A DNA stretch of 49,840 bases from Paenibacillus tritici (GCF_013204885.1 NZ_JABMKX010000031.1:1-49840), one strand, 5' to 3'; positions 8,567 through 17,418 are shown, counted from the stretch's first letter. Program-made: numbers and translations. Notes: generated by a model from the sequence alone, not told the origin.

Positions 8567-9142
8567 TTACTGGGACTTCTGCTCCTGTGGAAGAAAATCC
8601 TCTGCCAGAATGGCGTAGGTGCGATGGTCCTGCCATTCTCCGTTGATTTTGATAAAGCGGCGGGCCAGCCCTTCCGCCTGAAAGCCGTTCTTCTCCAGCA
8701 CTCTGCGCGAGCCGGTATTATGAGGCAGGATGGCGGCCTGCACCCGGTGGAGTCCCAGCGAGCGGAAGGCATATCCAAGAATCAGCTGCACCGCTGCGCT
8801 GGTATATCCCTTACCCTGTCTCTCATGATCAATGAAATAGCCGATATCGGCAAATTGTCCGACTCCCCGTACCACATTGGAAATCGTAATCTGTCCGATC
8901 AGCTCGCCGCTTAGCAGGTAGATCCCGAACATATACGCGCTGTCCTGCTGTGCATCCAGGATACGCTGATTAATCAGCTGCCGCTGGCTCTCCAGCGTGA
9001 AGTAATCATGATCCCGGAGAGGCTCATACTGCTGATGCTCCTTCCGGTTGCGCAGACGGAGGTCAAGCAGCGCTTCGGCATCCGTAAGCTTCAGCAGAGA
9101 GAGGTAGATTCCCTGAGGGGTATTATACAGTTTAAATGACAT
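8567..9142 (-). CDS. GNAT N-acetyltransferase, RimJ/RimL type
   Basis: 191 aa. The fold signature of ribosomal-protein-type acetyltransferases is visible: an N-terminal strand and helix with LTDAEALLDLRLRN, a central DIGYFID strand, the acetyl-CoA loop HERQGKGYTSAAV (about 110-122) and the C-terminal LEKNGFQAEGLARR. The likely role is acetyl transfer from acetyl-CoA to a protein N-terminus or small molecule, with unknown substrate. AAGGAGG precedes the ATG on the minus strand. It follows tadA by 37 nt and is probably co-transcribed with it. Confidence 0.88.
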   Translation of the reverse strand: MSFKLYNTPQGIYLSLLKLTDAEALLDLRLRNRKEHQQYEPLRDHDYFTLESQRQLINQRILDAQQDSAYMFGIYLLSGELIGQITISNVVRGVGQFADIGYFIDHERQGKGYTSAAVQLILGYAFRSLGLHRVQAAILPHNTGSRRVLEKNGFQAEGLARRFIKINGEWQDHRTYAILAEDFLPQEQKSQ

Positions 9143-9179
9143 TAGGCATCCTCCTTGGGGAAATAGTATGTTGGGTGGT

Positions 9180-9689
9180 TCAAAGCTTAGCTGGTCTCTG
9201 ACGCAGCTTGCGGAAGAAGGAGGTCAGCAGCTCCGCGCATTCTTCCTGCAGCACGCCCTGGATGACCTCTGTGCGGTGGTTAAAGCGCGTTTCCTCCAGC
9301 AGGTTCATCAAGGTGCCTGCACAGCCGGCCTTGGGGTCGGGCGTGCCGTACACCGTAAGCGGCACTCTGGCCTGCACCATGGCCCCTGCGCACATGGGAC
9401 AGGGCTCCAGGGTCACGTAGAGCCGGCAATCGAGCAGGCGCCATGAACCCAGCGCTGTACTGGCTTCGCGGATCGCCACCATCTCCGCATGGGCAGTGGA
9501 ATCGAGTGTGGTTTCACGCAGATTGTACCCGCGGCCAATAATGTGATCCTTGTGGACGACCACTGCGCCAATCGGTACTTCGCCCAAGGCTTCGGCCTTA
9601 CGGGCTTCTCCTATCGCTTCTGTCATCCAATATTCATGAATGGCCCGCTCCTCTGCGGACAACTCTTCAAGCCTGATATTCAAATTCAT
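9180..9689 (-). CDS. tadA: tRNA-specific adenosine deaminase
   Basis: Deaminates the wobble adenosine (A34) of tRNA-Arg to inosine. The start is ATG 9689 (169 aa), preceded by AGAAGGGA; an upstream in-frame start at 9725 has no such site. The zinc deaminase motifs are HAE (H67, with proton-shuttling E69) and PCPMC (C97, C100). The length is normal for bacterial TadA. Its place after serS and tRNA-Ser is as in B. subtilis (yaaJ), but here it is on the opposite strand and is followed by unrelated genes. Confidence 0.95.
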   Translation of the reverse strand: MNLNIRLEELSAEERAIHEYWMTEAIGEARKAEALGEVPIGAVVVHKDHIIGRGYNLRETTLDSTAHAEMVAIREASTALGSWRLLDCRLYVTLEPCPMCAGAMVQARVPLTVYGTPDPKAGCAGTLMNLLEETRFNHRTEVIQGVLQEECAELLTSFFRKLRQRPAKL

Positions 9690-9744
9690 CTTCCCTTCTA
9701 TTATGGCCCCTTGTACAACGAACAAATATTCGTTCTTAACAAAT

Positions 9745-9838
9745 TGTGTACAACTCTGTGGATAACAGCCGACTTATACACAATTTTGTACACACCGTAA
9801 TTTAGCAAAATGTTTATATGTGCATAACCTGTGGATGG
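9745..9838. promoter_or_regulatory. cluster of DnaA-box-like 9-mers
   Basis: Six sites fall within 94 bp. TGTGTACAA (9745) and TGTGGATAA (9757) read on the minus strand, the latter a perfect TTATCCACA. TTATACACA (9774) and TTGTACACA (9786) read on the plus strand. TGTGCATAA (9819) and TGTGGATGG (9830) read on the minus strand. They form three same-strand pairs with starts 11-12 bp apart. The cluster sits between divergent tadA and the histidine kinase gene. The rest of 9690-9991 contains a lone TATAAT at 9868-9873 without a good -35. Confidence 0.7.
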
Positions 9839-9991
9839 TTTCCTACTTATTGTAGAGAAACTGTCTCTATAATTCAATATCTGCCAGTGTTTAGCTGCTG
9901 GGAAATGTCTTTTCAAATGGAAGGGCAAAAGGTATGATAATTAGGAATGCCCCGCTAGGATTTACCAGCGGATAAGAGGTGAACAATACGG

Positions 9992-12322
9992 TTGTCCATA
10001 AAAACGAAATTATCAGCGATTATATTTGGTTCAGTACTCTTAATCTTGATGCTTAACCTAACACTTAATCTGTATACAGCCCGGAGTAATCTGCGTAATG
10101 AGAGTGTCAGCAATATGAAGATTACTGCGAAGCAGGTTGCCGTTTCGGTTGAACAGAGCAGCTACAGCTCCAACTACGTGCAGCACAAAATTGCCCAGAA
10201 TCTGCGAATGACCGCAATACTGGCGTCCTATGAGCTAGACCCGGACATCAGGAATATTAACAATGAGCAGTTGAAGGATCTGTCCATTAAGCTGGGTGTG
10301 TCTAATATCTCGCTGCTGGTGAAGACCGCCGATGATATTATCGTTGCCAGGTCTTCCGATCCCGCAGAGATTGGACTTTCAACCAAGGGTATGGGTTTTT
10401 GGTATGTGGCTTTCCTGGAGTTGTTTGCAGGCCAGCAGGTCTCTGTCGATCAGGGACAGGCCCTGCAGAATTTCTGGTCCGGTCCGTTTGAATACTCAAC
10501 CTCCAATCCCGAGTACATTGATAAATGGGGTTATTATTATGATGGTACCCGCAACTATATCATAGATCCGTATGTCCGTAGTACAGCGGTAAGCGATTAT
10601 GTCAAAATCATGAATCCCGATGAAATTATCCGGGAGTCCAAAGCCGTAAACCCCGGCATTCTGGAGATCACGGGGATAAATCCGAAGACTTTTGGAGCGC
10701 CCAGCATGCTGCCTGACGGCACCGATCCCAAGAATACCAAGCTGCGCAACCGCCCTATCCAATACGGTACTTATACATACGGCAATATGGCAGAGGATAA
10801 AGCGGCCATCCGGGAAGCGCTGAACAAGGGCGAGCCGATCACGCTGGATACAGAGGCACTGGGTAAAAGAGTACTCAAGAGCTTCATTCCCATTAAGCAG
10901 CCGGGATCTGCCGATTACGTGATCAGTGTGGTAATGGATTACGGGGCTATCTCTTCGGTAATCAAAGAGCAGCTGATCAACAATATCACCACCTCGGTGC
11001 TGCTGCTGATTATCTTTTTCTTAGCCAGTTATGTTATGGCTGGTGTTGTGACACGCCCGATTCAGGATATACTGGCTAAGGTAAATGATGTGGCCATGGG
11101 TAAATTTGAGCCCGCGCTTACGGTAACAAGCCGTGATGAGCTGGGACAGCTTGCCCAGCGCATCAATGCGATGACAACACATCTGCTGCAGCACACGAAC
11201 CGGCTGGGGCAGACGCTGGAGGAGAACCGCGCGGTGAAGGAGCATCTGGAGTCGGTGATTAACGGGACCTCGGATGCGATTCACACGGTGGATATGGACG
11301 GGCGGATTATCAGTACGAATAGAGCCTTCGAGGAACTCTATGGATGGGGTGCAGAGGATGCTCTGGTCAAGCCGCCTTATCTCGTTCCGGCCACCGTTCA
11401 GAAGCAGGAGAGCCTGCGCTTGCAGCAGCTGAAGGACGGGGCGGCGCTGCCGCCTGTTGAGACGGTCAGACTGAAGCGCGATGGCTCGCTGGTCGAAGTC
11501 AGCGTCAGCAGCTCGGTCATCCGCGATGAGGAGGGCCAGCCGCAATCGGTTGTACACGTATCCCGTGATATGACCGAGCGCAACCGGATTGAGGAGCTGC
11601 TCAGACGCTCGGAGAAGCTCACTACAGTCGGCCAGCTCGCCGCAGGGGTTGCCCATGAGATTCGTAATCCCTTGACTACCCTGAGAGGGTTCCTGCAGCT
11701 TCAGCAGGAGAAGAAGGTTCTGGTTCCGCTGCACATTGATCTGATGCTCTCGGAGCTGGACCGGATCAATCTGATTGTAAGCGAGTTCCTGATTCTGGCC
11801 AAGCCCCAGGCTGTTCATTTCCAGCAGAGGGATTTGCGGCATATTGTCGGCGATGTAGTCTCCCTGCTTGATAGCCAGGCGCACCTGTTCGGCATCGAGT
11901 TCGCAACGCATTTCTCGGGCGTACCCGCTATGGTGCACTGTGAAGAGAATCAGCTGAAGCAGGTATTTATCAATGTGATCAAAAATGCGATTGAAGCGAT
12001 GCCGGACGGTGGAACGATTACCCTGGAGCAGCATCAGCAGGATGATTCTGTAGTTATAGTGATCACGGATGAAGGCGGAGGTGTGCCTGAGGACATGCTG
12101 CCCAAGCTGGGAGAGCCGTTCTTCACGAATAAAGAGTCAGGAACGGGGCTGGGCCTGATGGTCAGCCAGCGGATCATTCAGGCCCACAAAGGCAGCCTGG
12201 AGATAAGCAGCGAGTACGGCCGGGGGGCACAGGTGATAATCAAGCTGCCTGAAGCGAAAGAATCGGACCCTCCGGCCGGCATGAATATAGAACGGAGTGA
12301 AGACAAACATGAGAATCAATAA
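9992..12322 (+). CDS. Membrane sensor histidine kinase, sporulation-kinase type
   Basis: 776 aa from TTG 9992, with AGAGGTGA about 9 nt upstream. Layout: TM1 (about 7-28), a large extracytoplasmic sensor region (about 30-330), TM2 (about 332-352), HAMP (about 353-405), PAS (about 418-530), HisKA with phospho-acceptor H555, and a HATPase_c domain to about residue 756 (N-box IKNAIEAMPDGG, GEPFFTNKESGTGLGL). The His-box AAGVAHEIRNPLTTLRGFLQ matches kinases of the KinA/KinB group that phosphorylate Spo0F, so I infer an input to the phosphorelay. Spo0F is encoded in this window at 39.4 kb. It overlaps rluF by 14 nt and has a DnaA-box cluster upstream. Confidence 0.9.
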   Translation: MSIKTKLSAIIFGSVLLILMLNLTLNLYTARSNLRNESVSNMKITAKQVAVSVEQSSYSSNYVQHKIAQNLRMTAILASYELDPDIRNINNEQLKDLSIKLGVSNISLLVKTADDIIVARSSDPAEIGLSTKGMGFWYVAFLELFAGQQVSVDQGQALQNFWSGPFEYSTSNPEYIDKWGYYYDGTRNYIIDPYVRSTAVSDYVKIMNPDEIIRESKAVNPGILEITGINPKTFGAPSMLPDGTDPKNTKLRNRPIQYGTYTYGNMAEDKAAIREALNKGEPITLDTEALGKRVLKSFIPIKQPGSADYVISVVMDYGAISSVIKEQLINNITTSVLLLIIFFLASYVMAGVVTRPIQDILAKVNDVAMGKFEPALTVTSRDELGQLAQRINAMTTHLLQHTNRLGQTLEENRAVKEHLESVINGTSDAIHTVDMDGRIISTNRAFEELYGWGAEDALVKPPYLVPATVQKQESLRLQQLKDGAALPPVETVRLKRDGSLVEVSVSSSVIRDEEGQPQSVVHVSRDMTERNRIEELLRRSEKLTTVGQLAAGVAHEIRNPLTTLRGFLQLQQEKKVLVPLHIDLMLSELDRINLIVSEFLILAKPQAVHFQQRDLRHIVGDVVSLLDSQAHLFGIEFATHFSGVPAMVHCEENQLKQVFINVIKNAIEAMPDGGTITLEQHQQDDSVVIVITDEGGGVPEDMLPKLGEPFFTNKESGTGLGLMVSQRIIQAHKGSLEISSEYGRGAQVIIKLPEAKESDPPAGMNIERSEDKHENQ

Positions 12323-13010
12323 GTTCATCAGTGAGACAGGATATTGTTCACGCCGTGAAGCAGACAAGCTGGTCGAGGGGGGGAGAGTCACCATCAACGG
12401 TGAGCTTGCTCTGCTGGGCAGCCAGGCCGAAGCGGGGGATACAGTGCTGATTGACGGACAACCCCTTGAGAAGGGCAGCAGGATCGTTTATATTGCGCTT
12501 AATAAGCCGGTGGGCATCACTTCAACCACAGAAGCGCATATTCAGGGCAATATTGTCGATTTCATTGGCCATGAGGAGCGCATATTCCCCATTGGCCGGC
12601 TCGACAAGGATTCCGAAGGATTAATTCTGCTGACGAATGACGGAGACATCGTTAATAAAATATTGCGTTCGGAAGGCAGACATGAGAAGGAGTACGTGGT
12701 GACTGTAGACAGGCCGGTCACTCCATCCTTCCTTACAGGCATGTCAACCGGGGTGAAGATTCTGGGCAGCAAGACGCTTCCCTGTGAGGTTACACGGATC
12801 AGTGAGCGGGTATTCCGGATTATTCTTACCGAAGGCAAGAACCGGCAGATCCGCCGCATGTGCAGCGCGTTCGGCTATGAAGTACGGCGTCTGCAACGTA
12901 TCCGGGTGATGAATATCCGGCTGGGCGCCCTGCAGACCGGGGAATGGCGTGAGCTGTCACCGCAAGAGAAGCAGGAGCTTGGTGTCATGCTGAGCTATGA
13001 GCTGCAATAA
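12309..13010 (+). CDS. rluF: 23S rRNA pseudouridine synthase, RluF type
   Basis: 233 aa from ATG 12309, with GGAGTGA 8 nt upstream. An S4 RNA-binding domain covers about residues 1-50 (RINKFISETGYCSRREADK). The catalytic domain follows, with D99 in FPIGRLDKDSEGLILLTN and the late motif KNRQIRRMCSAFGYEVRRL. Stretches such as GMSTGVKILG and MNIRLGALQTGEWREL resemble E. coli RluF more than RluB, which suggests modification near U2604 of 23S rRNA. The start lies inside the kinase gene, so the two are translationally coupled. Confidence 0.88.
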   Translation: MRINKFISETGYCSRREADKLVEGGRVTINGELALLGSQAEAGDTVLIDGQPLEKGSRIVYIALNKPVGITSTTEAHIQGNIVDFIGHEERIFPIGRLDKDSEGLILLTNDGDIVNKILRSEGRHEKEYVVTVDRPVTPSFLTGMSTGVKILGSKTLPCEVTRISERVFRIILTEGKNRQIRRMCSAFGYEVRRLQRIRVMNIRLGALQTGEWRELSPQEKQELGVMLSYELQ

Positions 13011-13043
13011 GCTGTATCTACGATATGAATGGATACAGCAAAG

Positions 13044-13092
13044 AAAAGAGCTATCCCTATAAGCCGGTAACGGCCTCAGGGACAGCTCTTTT
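13044..13092. terminator. bidirectional terminator between rluF and motB
   Basis: AAAAGAGCT-A-TCCCT pairs with AGGGA-C-AGCTCTTTT, with an inner GCCG/CGGC helix. A or T runs on both sides serve the convergent genes. Confidence 0.9.
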
Positions 13093-13104
13093 GTATCTTC
13101 GGTG

Positions 13105-13923
13105 TTATTTGCCAGGAGCAGAAACATCCGTAGTCTCTGCTGCAGGATCTTTATATTTGCGGAGAATGGACACTTCTACCCGGCGGTTCTTGGCCCGCCC
13201 TATAGCTGTTGCATTGGTATCAATGGGACGATATTCCCCATACCCGATCGGACTGAACTTCACCGGGTCCAGATTGGGATTCAGCAGCAGGATCTTCATG
13301 AACTGAAGGGCACGGGCTACACTGAGATCCCAGTTGGAAGAGTAGGTACTGTTAGAGATCGGAACGTTATCTGTGTGCCCCTGTACCAGCACTTCATAAT
13401 CCGGAAATTGCTGAAGCATGGTGGAGATCGACTTGGCCAATTGGCGGGATTCGTCCTTCACCACTGCCTGTCCTGAAGCGAACAACGCATTGTCGCTGAT
13501 GGTGATCATCAGCTGCGACTGGTTCAGCTTCGTACTAAGCAAATCGGTCATTCCGTTATTCTTGATATATTGATCGAATTGCTTCTTAAGCTTCTCCAGA
13601 TCCTCCTGCTCTTTGGTGCGGAGCTTGGACAGCTCGGAGGAGCCGGTATTCTTGTCAATCACACTGTTCATTTTATCTTTTCTGCCCTGATCCAACTGGG
13701 TGTTAGTCGGCGAATCCGAACGGAACTCCAGGACGCCTCCGCCGCCGCTAAGCGCTGAATTGAATGCCTGGGCCATTTGTTCGAACTTCTGGGCATCCGT
13801 AGCACTCATGGCATACATTACGAGGAACAGGGCCACCAGCAGGGTCATCAGATCGGAATAGGGCAGCAGCCAGGATTCATCGGCATGCTCTTCGTGTTCC
13901 TCATGCCTAGTCTTTTTGCTCAC
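13105..13923 (-). CDS. motB: Flagellar motor stator protein MotB
   Basis: 272 aa from GTG 13923, with AAGGAGGG 8 nt upstream. It has a short cytoplasmic N-terminus (KKTRHEEHEEHADE) and a single TM helix with the proton-binding Asp24 in LLPYSDLMTLLVALFLV. A plug/linker region follows, then a C-terminal OmpA-like peptidoglycan-binding domain (about 140-255, VQGHTDNVPI and NWDLSVARALQFM). With MotA it forms the proton-driven stator anchored to the cell wall. The start overlaps the motA end by 17 nt. Confidence 0.96.
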   Translation of the reverse strand: MSKKTRHEEHEEHADESWLLPYSDLMTLLVALFLVMYAMSATDAQKFEQMAQAFNSALSGGGGVLEFRSDSPTNTQLDQGRKDKMNSVIDKNTGSSELSKLRTKEQEDLEKLKKQFDQYIKNNGMTDLLSTKLNQSQLMITISDNALFASGQAVVKDESRQLAKSISTMLQQFPDYEVLVQGHTDNVPISNSTYSSNWDLSVARALQFMKILLLNPNLDPVKFSPIGYGEYRPIDTNATAIGRAKNRRVEVSILRKYKDPAAETTDVSAPGK

Positions 13924-14707
13924 TCGAAGCGCCCTCCTTCTCGCTCAGCTTGGCACGCTCGGACGGAGTCAGGAAGACAGACAGCTTCTGGTTAATGGCA
14001 ATGGTGGATACCCCGGATTGAATGGACAGCAGGCCTTCCACCATCATCAGGCGGACTTCGATCTCCCGTTTGGAGATCCGCTTCAGCTTGTTAGCCATAG
14101 GATGCCACATGACATAACCGGTGAATATCCCGAGCAGCGTAGCAATGAAGGCTCCGGCAATCGCATGGGCCAGTATGTCCATGTTGCTCATATCACCCAA
14201 GGCGGCAATCAGCCCGATAACAGCTCCGAGTACCCCCAGTGTAGGGGCGTACATTCCTGCTTGGGAGAAAATCAGGGCGCCGGCTTTATGTCTGTCTTCA
14301 GTTGCATGAATATCTTCCATTAACACGTCGCGGACAAACTCCTGGTCGTTGCCGTCAATAATCATCCGCATGCCGTTTCTGAGGAAGTTATCTTCAATTT
14401 CATCGACATTGGACTCCAGGGCAAGCAGCCCTTCACGGCGGGTAATGGAGGCCCATTCCATGAACATGGTAATCAGCTCGGGCTTGCCGACCATCTTTTT
14501 CTTCACAAACAGGATCTTCAGCAGCTTAGGGAAATTCTTGACTTCCGACATGGGAAAGGCCATGAAGATAGAGGCGGCCGTACCAAGAAAAATAATTACA
14601 TAGGCAGCGGGGTTGTTCAAGCTTGCAAGCGGAGCATGCTTGAGTATCATTCCCCAGACTACTGCGATCAGGCCAAACACCAGGCCTAGAATTGTTGAGA
14701 TTTCCAT
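13907..14707 (-). CDS. motA: Flagellar motor stator protein MotA
   Basis: 266 aa with four predicted TM helices: about 2-22, 33-52, 150-170 and 180-200. The large cytoplasmic loop between helices 2 and 3 carries the charged residues that contact FliG (KKKMVGKPELITMFMEWASI). The MotA signature GVLGAVIGLIAALGDM is present. GAGGTG lies 7 nt before the ATG on the minus strand. It is the first gene of a motAB operon. I could not find a convincing sigma-D promoter in 14708-14900. Confidence 0.96.
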   Translation of the reverse strand: MEISTILGLVFGLIAVVWGMILKHAPLASLNNPAAYVIIFLGTAASIFMAFPMSEVKNFPKLLKILFVKKKMVGKPELITMFMEWASITRREGLLALESNVDEIEDNFLRNGMRMIIDGNDQEFVRDVLMEDIHATEDRHKAGALIFSQAGMYAPTLGVLGAVIGLIAALGDMSNMDILAHAIAGAFIATLLGIFTGYVMWHPMANKLKRISKREIEVRLMMVEGLLSIQSGVSTIAINQKLSVFLTPSERAKLSEKEGASSEQKD

Positions 14708-14834
14708 TTATGCACCTCGTCCATGAGAATTAAGAAGTGATCGACTAACCGCGTACTTCATCCTTGAACCGCGGGAGAACACTCTGCTTATAACCAAATC
14801 ACGTATATTCTTATTTATCGACAGCATTCCCTTA

Positions 14835-14862
14835 TTTGTGAAGTGATTTTTTCGGCTATAAT
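14835..14862 (+). promoter_or_regulatory. promoter for the 97-aa protein gene
   Basis: TTTGTG (14835-14840), a 16-bp spacer and TATAAT (14857-14862). The -35 element is weak. Confidence 0.5.
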
Positions 14863-14910
14863 AGATAAGGTAGGTTATTATTCATCAGCGAAGAAAACGG
14901 AGTGATTGAT

Positions 14911-15204
14911 GTGGGAGTTAAGCATGGTAGAGATTACAGTGAAATTCTTGTTGATTTGACAGGAGCGGTCGGACGAATCTCTGACGGGTATATTTTCTTT
15001 GAAATGGAGCCTGAAGAGTGGGTAAGCCTGCCGGAGGAGTCGAAGCAGGAGGTCTGGGAGGCGCTTGCCGAGGACCTGTTCTACGCCCTGGGCAATGAAC
15101 CGGTGATTCAGGTTGGCAGCGGTGTTGTAATGTACGATAAAGAAACACACCGGATTAATATTCTGCTTGGCGATGAGGATTTGGCTTCGGTAGTTCTAGT
15201 GTAA
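14911..15204 (+). CDS. Hypothetical protein, 97 aa
   Basis: I place the start at GTG 14911, 8 nt after GGAG at 14899-14902. A GTG at 14902 would lie on that site. The protein is acidic and soluble with alternating strands (EILVDLTGAVGRI, YIFFEMEP) and a central helix (WVSLPEESKQEVWEALAEDLFYALG). I recognise no motif. It stands alone between divergent motAB and the dehydratase gene. Confidence 0.7.
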   Translation: MGVKHGRDYSEILVDLTGAVGRISDGYIFFEMEPEEWVSLPEESKQEVWEALAEDLFYALGNEPVIQVGSGVVMYDKETHRINILLGDEDLASVVLV

Positions 15205-15322
15205 GTTGAGAAATTGCGGGAGCAGGTTTGTCCTCAGGTATCCGCCCATGGTAAAATTGGATGTGGAGTACTAATTGCCGGAAGATACGAATACATTTAA
15301 TCAAAAAAATCTTTGGCCGGGC

Positions 15323-15362
15323 ACATCCCTTGGACTTTCAGAAGCTGAGGGATGTTTTATTT
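15323..15362 (+). terminator. possible terminator before the dehydratase gene
   Basis: ACATCCCT pairs with AGGGATGT across a 17-nt loop, followed by TTTATTT. A short stem with moderate support. Confidence 0.55.
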
Positions 15363-15405
15363 GAGGGTGAACCGGAACCGTTAACTTAGCAAGGGAGGGA
15401 ACGAA

Positions 15406-15681
15406 TTGCAATTTACAGAGGAAGAACTGCAGGAGCAGATCGGCAAGCTTGAGGGCTGGAGACTGGATAAGGATAAGCTGGTGCGCAAATATATGTTCAA
15501 TGAATACATGAAGGGAATTGCTTTTGTGGACGAGGTGGCCGCCATTTCGGAAGCCTTCGATCATCACCCGCATATCACGATTGATTACAAGACCGTTGTT
15601 CTGCGGCTGACCGCAGATGTGGAGAAGCTTGATCTCCGCCAGGCCCGTGAATTTAATGAGGCGTTCGAGAAGAATCGTTAA
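15406..15681 (+). CDS. Pterin-4a-carbinolamine dehydratase family protein
   Basis: 91 aa from TTG 15406, with AAGGGAGGG 7 nt upstream. The signature AFDHHPHITIDYKTVVLRLT holds the catalytic His pair of the PCD/DCoH fold. The enzyme dehydrates 4a-hydroxytetrahydropterin. I see no phenylalanine hydroxylase or other pterin enzyme nearby, so in this organism the protein may serve molybdopterin metabolism or another pterin. It stands alone. Confidence 0.9.
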   Translation: MQFTEEELQEQIGKLEGWRLDKDKLVRKYMFNEYMKGIAFVDEVAAISEAFDHHPHITIDYKTVVLRLTADVEKLDLRQAREFNEAFEKNR

Positions 15682-15720
15682 AGGACAAGGTTACTATGGA
15701 AATGACAGGCATGCCTGATT

Positions 15721-15772
15721 AATAAAAATGCCCGTGCAGGGATCGCTTGAGATCCTCTGCAACGGGCATTAT
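15721..15772 (-). terminator. terminator of the cytochrome c gene
   Basis: AATGCCCGT-GCAG-GATC folds back on GATC-CTGC-ACGGGCATT. Read on the minus strand it ends in TTTTTATT, so it mainly serves the cytochrome gene. Confidence 0.85.
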
Positions 15773-15812
15773 ACATATGAATGAAGAGCTTGATGTCCTT
15801 ACAATAAGCGGA

Positions 15813-16175
15813 TTATTTCTTCTCGGCCAGCCATAAGGCTACATTGGCGATTTCTTCAGGGGCCAGCCTGTCTTTGAAGGAAGGCATCTGTCCGCGTCCC
15901 TTGGTGACTATACTGTAGATCTGCGGCGCATCATGTGATGCACCTTCCTGCTGCAGGCTCGGTCCTGCACCGCCCTGGAGCTGGTCACCGTGGCAGGAGA
16001 TACAGTTGGCCTTCACTGTAGCCTCCGCACTGGCAGCGTCCAGTACAACCTCCGGCATTGTCGGTTTGTTCTCTTCAGCTACCTCGGATTTACCGGGTAA
16101 GGTGAACATTAAGATCACCGCAAAGGCGCAGGCGGCAAAAAACAAACCGCTCATGATCCATTTCTGCATCTGCAA
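15813..16175 (-). CDS. Membrane-anchored c-type cytochrome
   Basis: 120 aa. One N-terminal TM helix (about 6-26, IMSGLFFAACAFAVILMF) anchors a small class I cytochrome c domain. The haem attachment motif is CISCH, and GQMPSF supplies the likely axial Met. The size and layout resemble B. subtilis CccA/CccB, electron carriers to the terminal oxidase. The start is uncertain: TTG 16175 is 5 nt from the GAAGGGA site, and ATG 16169 is 11 nt from it. It is a single gene with its own terminator. Confidence 0.9.
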   Translation of the reverse strand: MQMQKWIMSGLFFAACAFAVILMFTLPGKSEVAEENKPTMPEVVLDAASAEATVKANCISCHGDQLQGGAGPSLQQEGASHDAPQIYSIVTKGRGQMPSFKDRLAPEEIANVALWLAEKK

Positions 16176-16266
16176 TCCGTCCCTTCATGTAAGCTGCTGT
16201 TTCCATTATAGCGGATGGTGAAGCGTTATCATAGTATTTGTGTCAAAAAAATGAACGGAATAATCA

Positions 16267-16752
16267 CTATTCCTCATAGACCATGCAATAAAACGGCTTA
16301 TTGCCGGTGGGAGTCCGGCGTTCATAGGTATCCGTTATGGTGAACCCGCATTTCTGGTAAGCGCGGATTGCCCGCTGATTCCAGGTCAGTACCTCCAGAT
16401 CAATCTCACGCTCCGGGTAACGGGCCCGTGCAGCCTGCACGATCGCCGTCATGAACAGATGCCCCATCCCATGACCACAGAGATCCGGACGCATTCCCAC
16501 TCCGAGCCGGACTACACCCTCCATAGGAAACAACTGGGCAAAGCCGCACAGATCACCTTGCCCGTTCACTACGGACACATATTGCTCCTGTCGCAGCTCC
16601 GGGTCACCGAACTCAACGCCGAGCGCCTGCATCTGCTCCCAGGACATCCAGCCGTATATGTTATACGGGGGGCTGTAGCTCCACTCGCAGATCTCGGCGG
16701 CATGCAGCGGCTCCATAGGTACAACGTAAAAGGTTAGCGGAGAACTAATCAT
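16267..16752 (-). CDS. GNAT N-acetyltransferase
   Basis: 161 aa from ATG 16752, with AAAGGAGG about 10 nt upstream; a longer reading from 16779 would contain that site. GNAT features are GFAQLFPMEGVVRLGVGM followed by the acetyl-CoA loop RPDLCGHGMGHLFM, and the C-terminal LTWNQRAIRAYQKCGF motif. The N-terminal EICEWSYSPPYNIYGW is typical of a Firmicute subgroup of unknown substrate. It is not in an obvious operon. Confidence 0.87.
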   Translation of the reverse strand: MISSPLTFYVVPMEPLHAAEICEWSYSPPYNIYGWMSWEQMQALGVEFGDPELRQEQYVSVVNGQGDLCGFAQLFPMEGVVRLGVGMRPDLCGHGMGHLFMTAIVQAARARYPEREIDLEVLTWNQRAIRAYQKCGFTITDTYERRTPTGNKPFYCMVYEE

Positions 16753-16863
16753 AAGCGGGCGGCCTCCTTTCCGGGACAATGCTTTTTACTATATTATATA
16801 TATTTTATGAAAAGGCGGAATGGGTGTTTTACAAATATAGAGCGGGGTAAGTAATTTTATAGA

Positions 16864-16912
16864 CAAAAAAAGCCCTTTCCCAAGATTTCGGCAAAAATCT
16901 CGGAAAAGAGCG
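16864..16912 (-). terminator. terminator of the first NlpC/P60 gene
   Basis: On the minus strand GCTCTTTTCCGAGATTT pairs imperfectly with AAATCTTGGGAAAGGGC, followed by seven T's. Confidence 0.85.
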
Positions 16913-16926
16913 TATGTTACAACAAA

Positions 16927-17418
16927 TTATTCGACATCATCGTTGTCTTGAGAATCCGTAGCTGCAGTCTTGTAAGCATCTGTGCTCATAATCCGCTTGG
17001 CGCCAACGTAGCGGTTGACGTAGTAGCTGTCACTCAGCGAACTGATAGTTACACCACGGGATGAAGACGCATGTGCGAACTCGCCGTCACCGACATAAAT
17101 ACCGACATGGGATACACCTTTGCCATTGGTATTGAAGAATACAAGATCGCCCGCTCTCATCTCGTCACGGGACACGGCAGAACCCATCTGGTATTGGGAG
17201 CCGGATTGATGCGGCAGGTTAATGCCCATCTTATCAAAAACATACATTGTAAATCCAGAGCAATCAAATCCGTTTGTGGATACACCGCCGGATACGTATT
17301 TGGTTCCAATGGCTTTGTCGATAACTTTATCCATCTTGGAATCGGCGAAAGCGCTTCCTGCTCCAATGGTGAAGATAATGGACAAACTCAGTACTGCGGC
17401 TGCTAGCTTCTTCTTCAA
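16927..17418 (-). CDS. Secreted NlpC/P60 endopeptidase (cell-wall hydrolase)
   Basis: 163 aa from TTG 17418, with GGAAGGGG about 10 nt upstream. The signal peptide ends near AFA at residues 24-26. The mature protein is a bare NlpC/P60 domain, nucleophile C53 in FDCSGFT, H104 in SHVGIYVG and third polar residue H116 in EFAHASSSRG. It has no LysM or SH3 wall-binding domain. Such enzymes cut the D-Glu to diaminopimelate bond of peptidoglycan stems. The C-terminus is a short acidic tail (DSQDNDDVE). A c-di-AMP riboswitch leads the transcript and a paralogue lies upstream. Confidence 0.93.
   Translation of the reverse strand: MKKKLAAAVLSLSIIFTIGAGSAFADSKMDKVIDKAIGTKYVSGGVSTNGFDCSGFTMYVFDKMGINLPHQSGSQYQMGSAVSRDEMRAGDLVFFNTNGKGVSHVGIYVGDGEFAHASSSRGVTISSLSDSYYVNRYVGAKRIMSTDAYKTAATDSQDNDDVE

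Noticed and set aside
14708..14900. Sigma-D promoter for motAB
   Set aside because: A GTCGATAA is present on the minus strand (near 14816-14823), but no TAAA lies at the required spacing.
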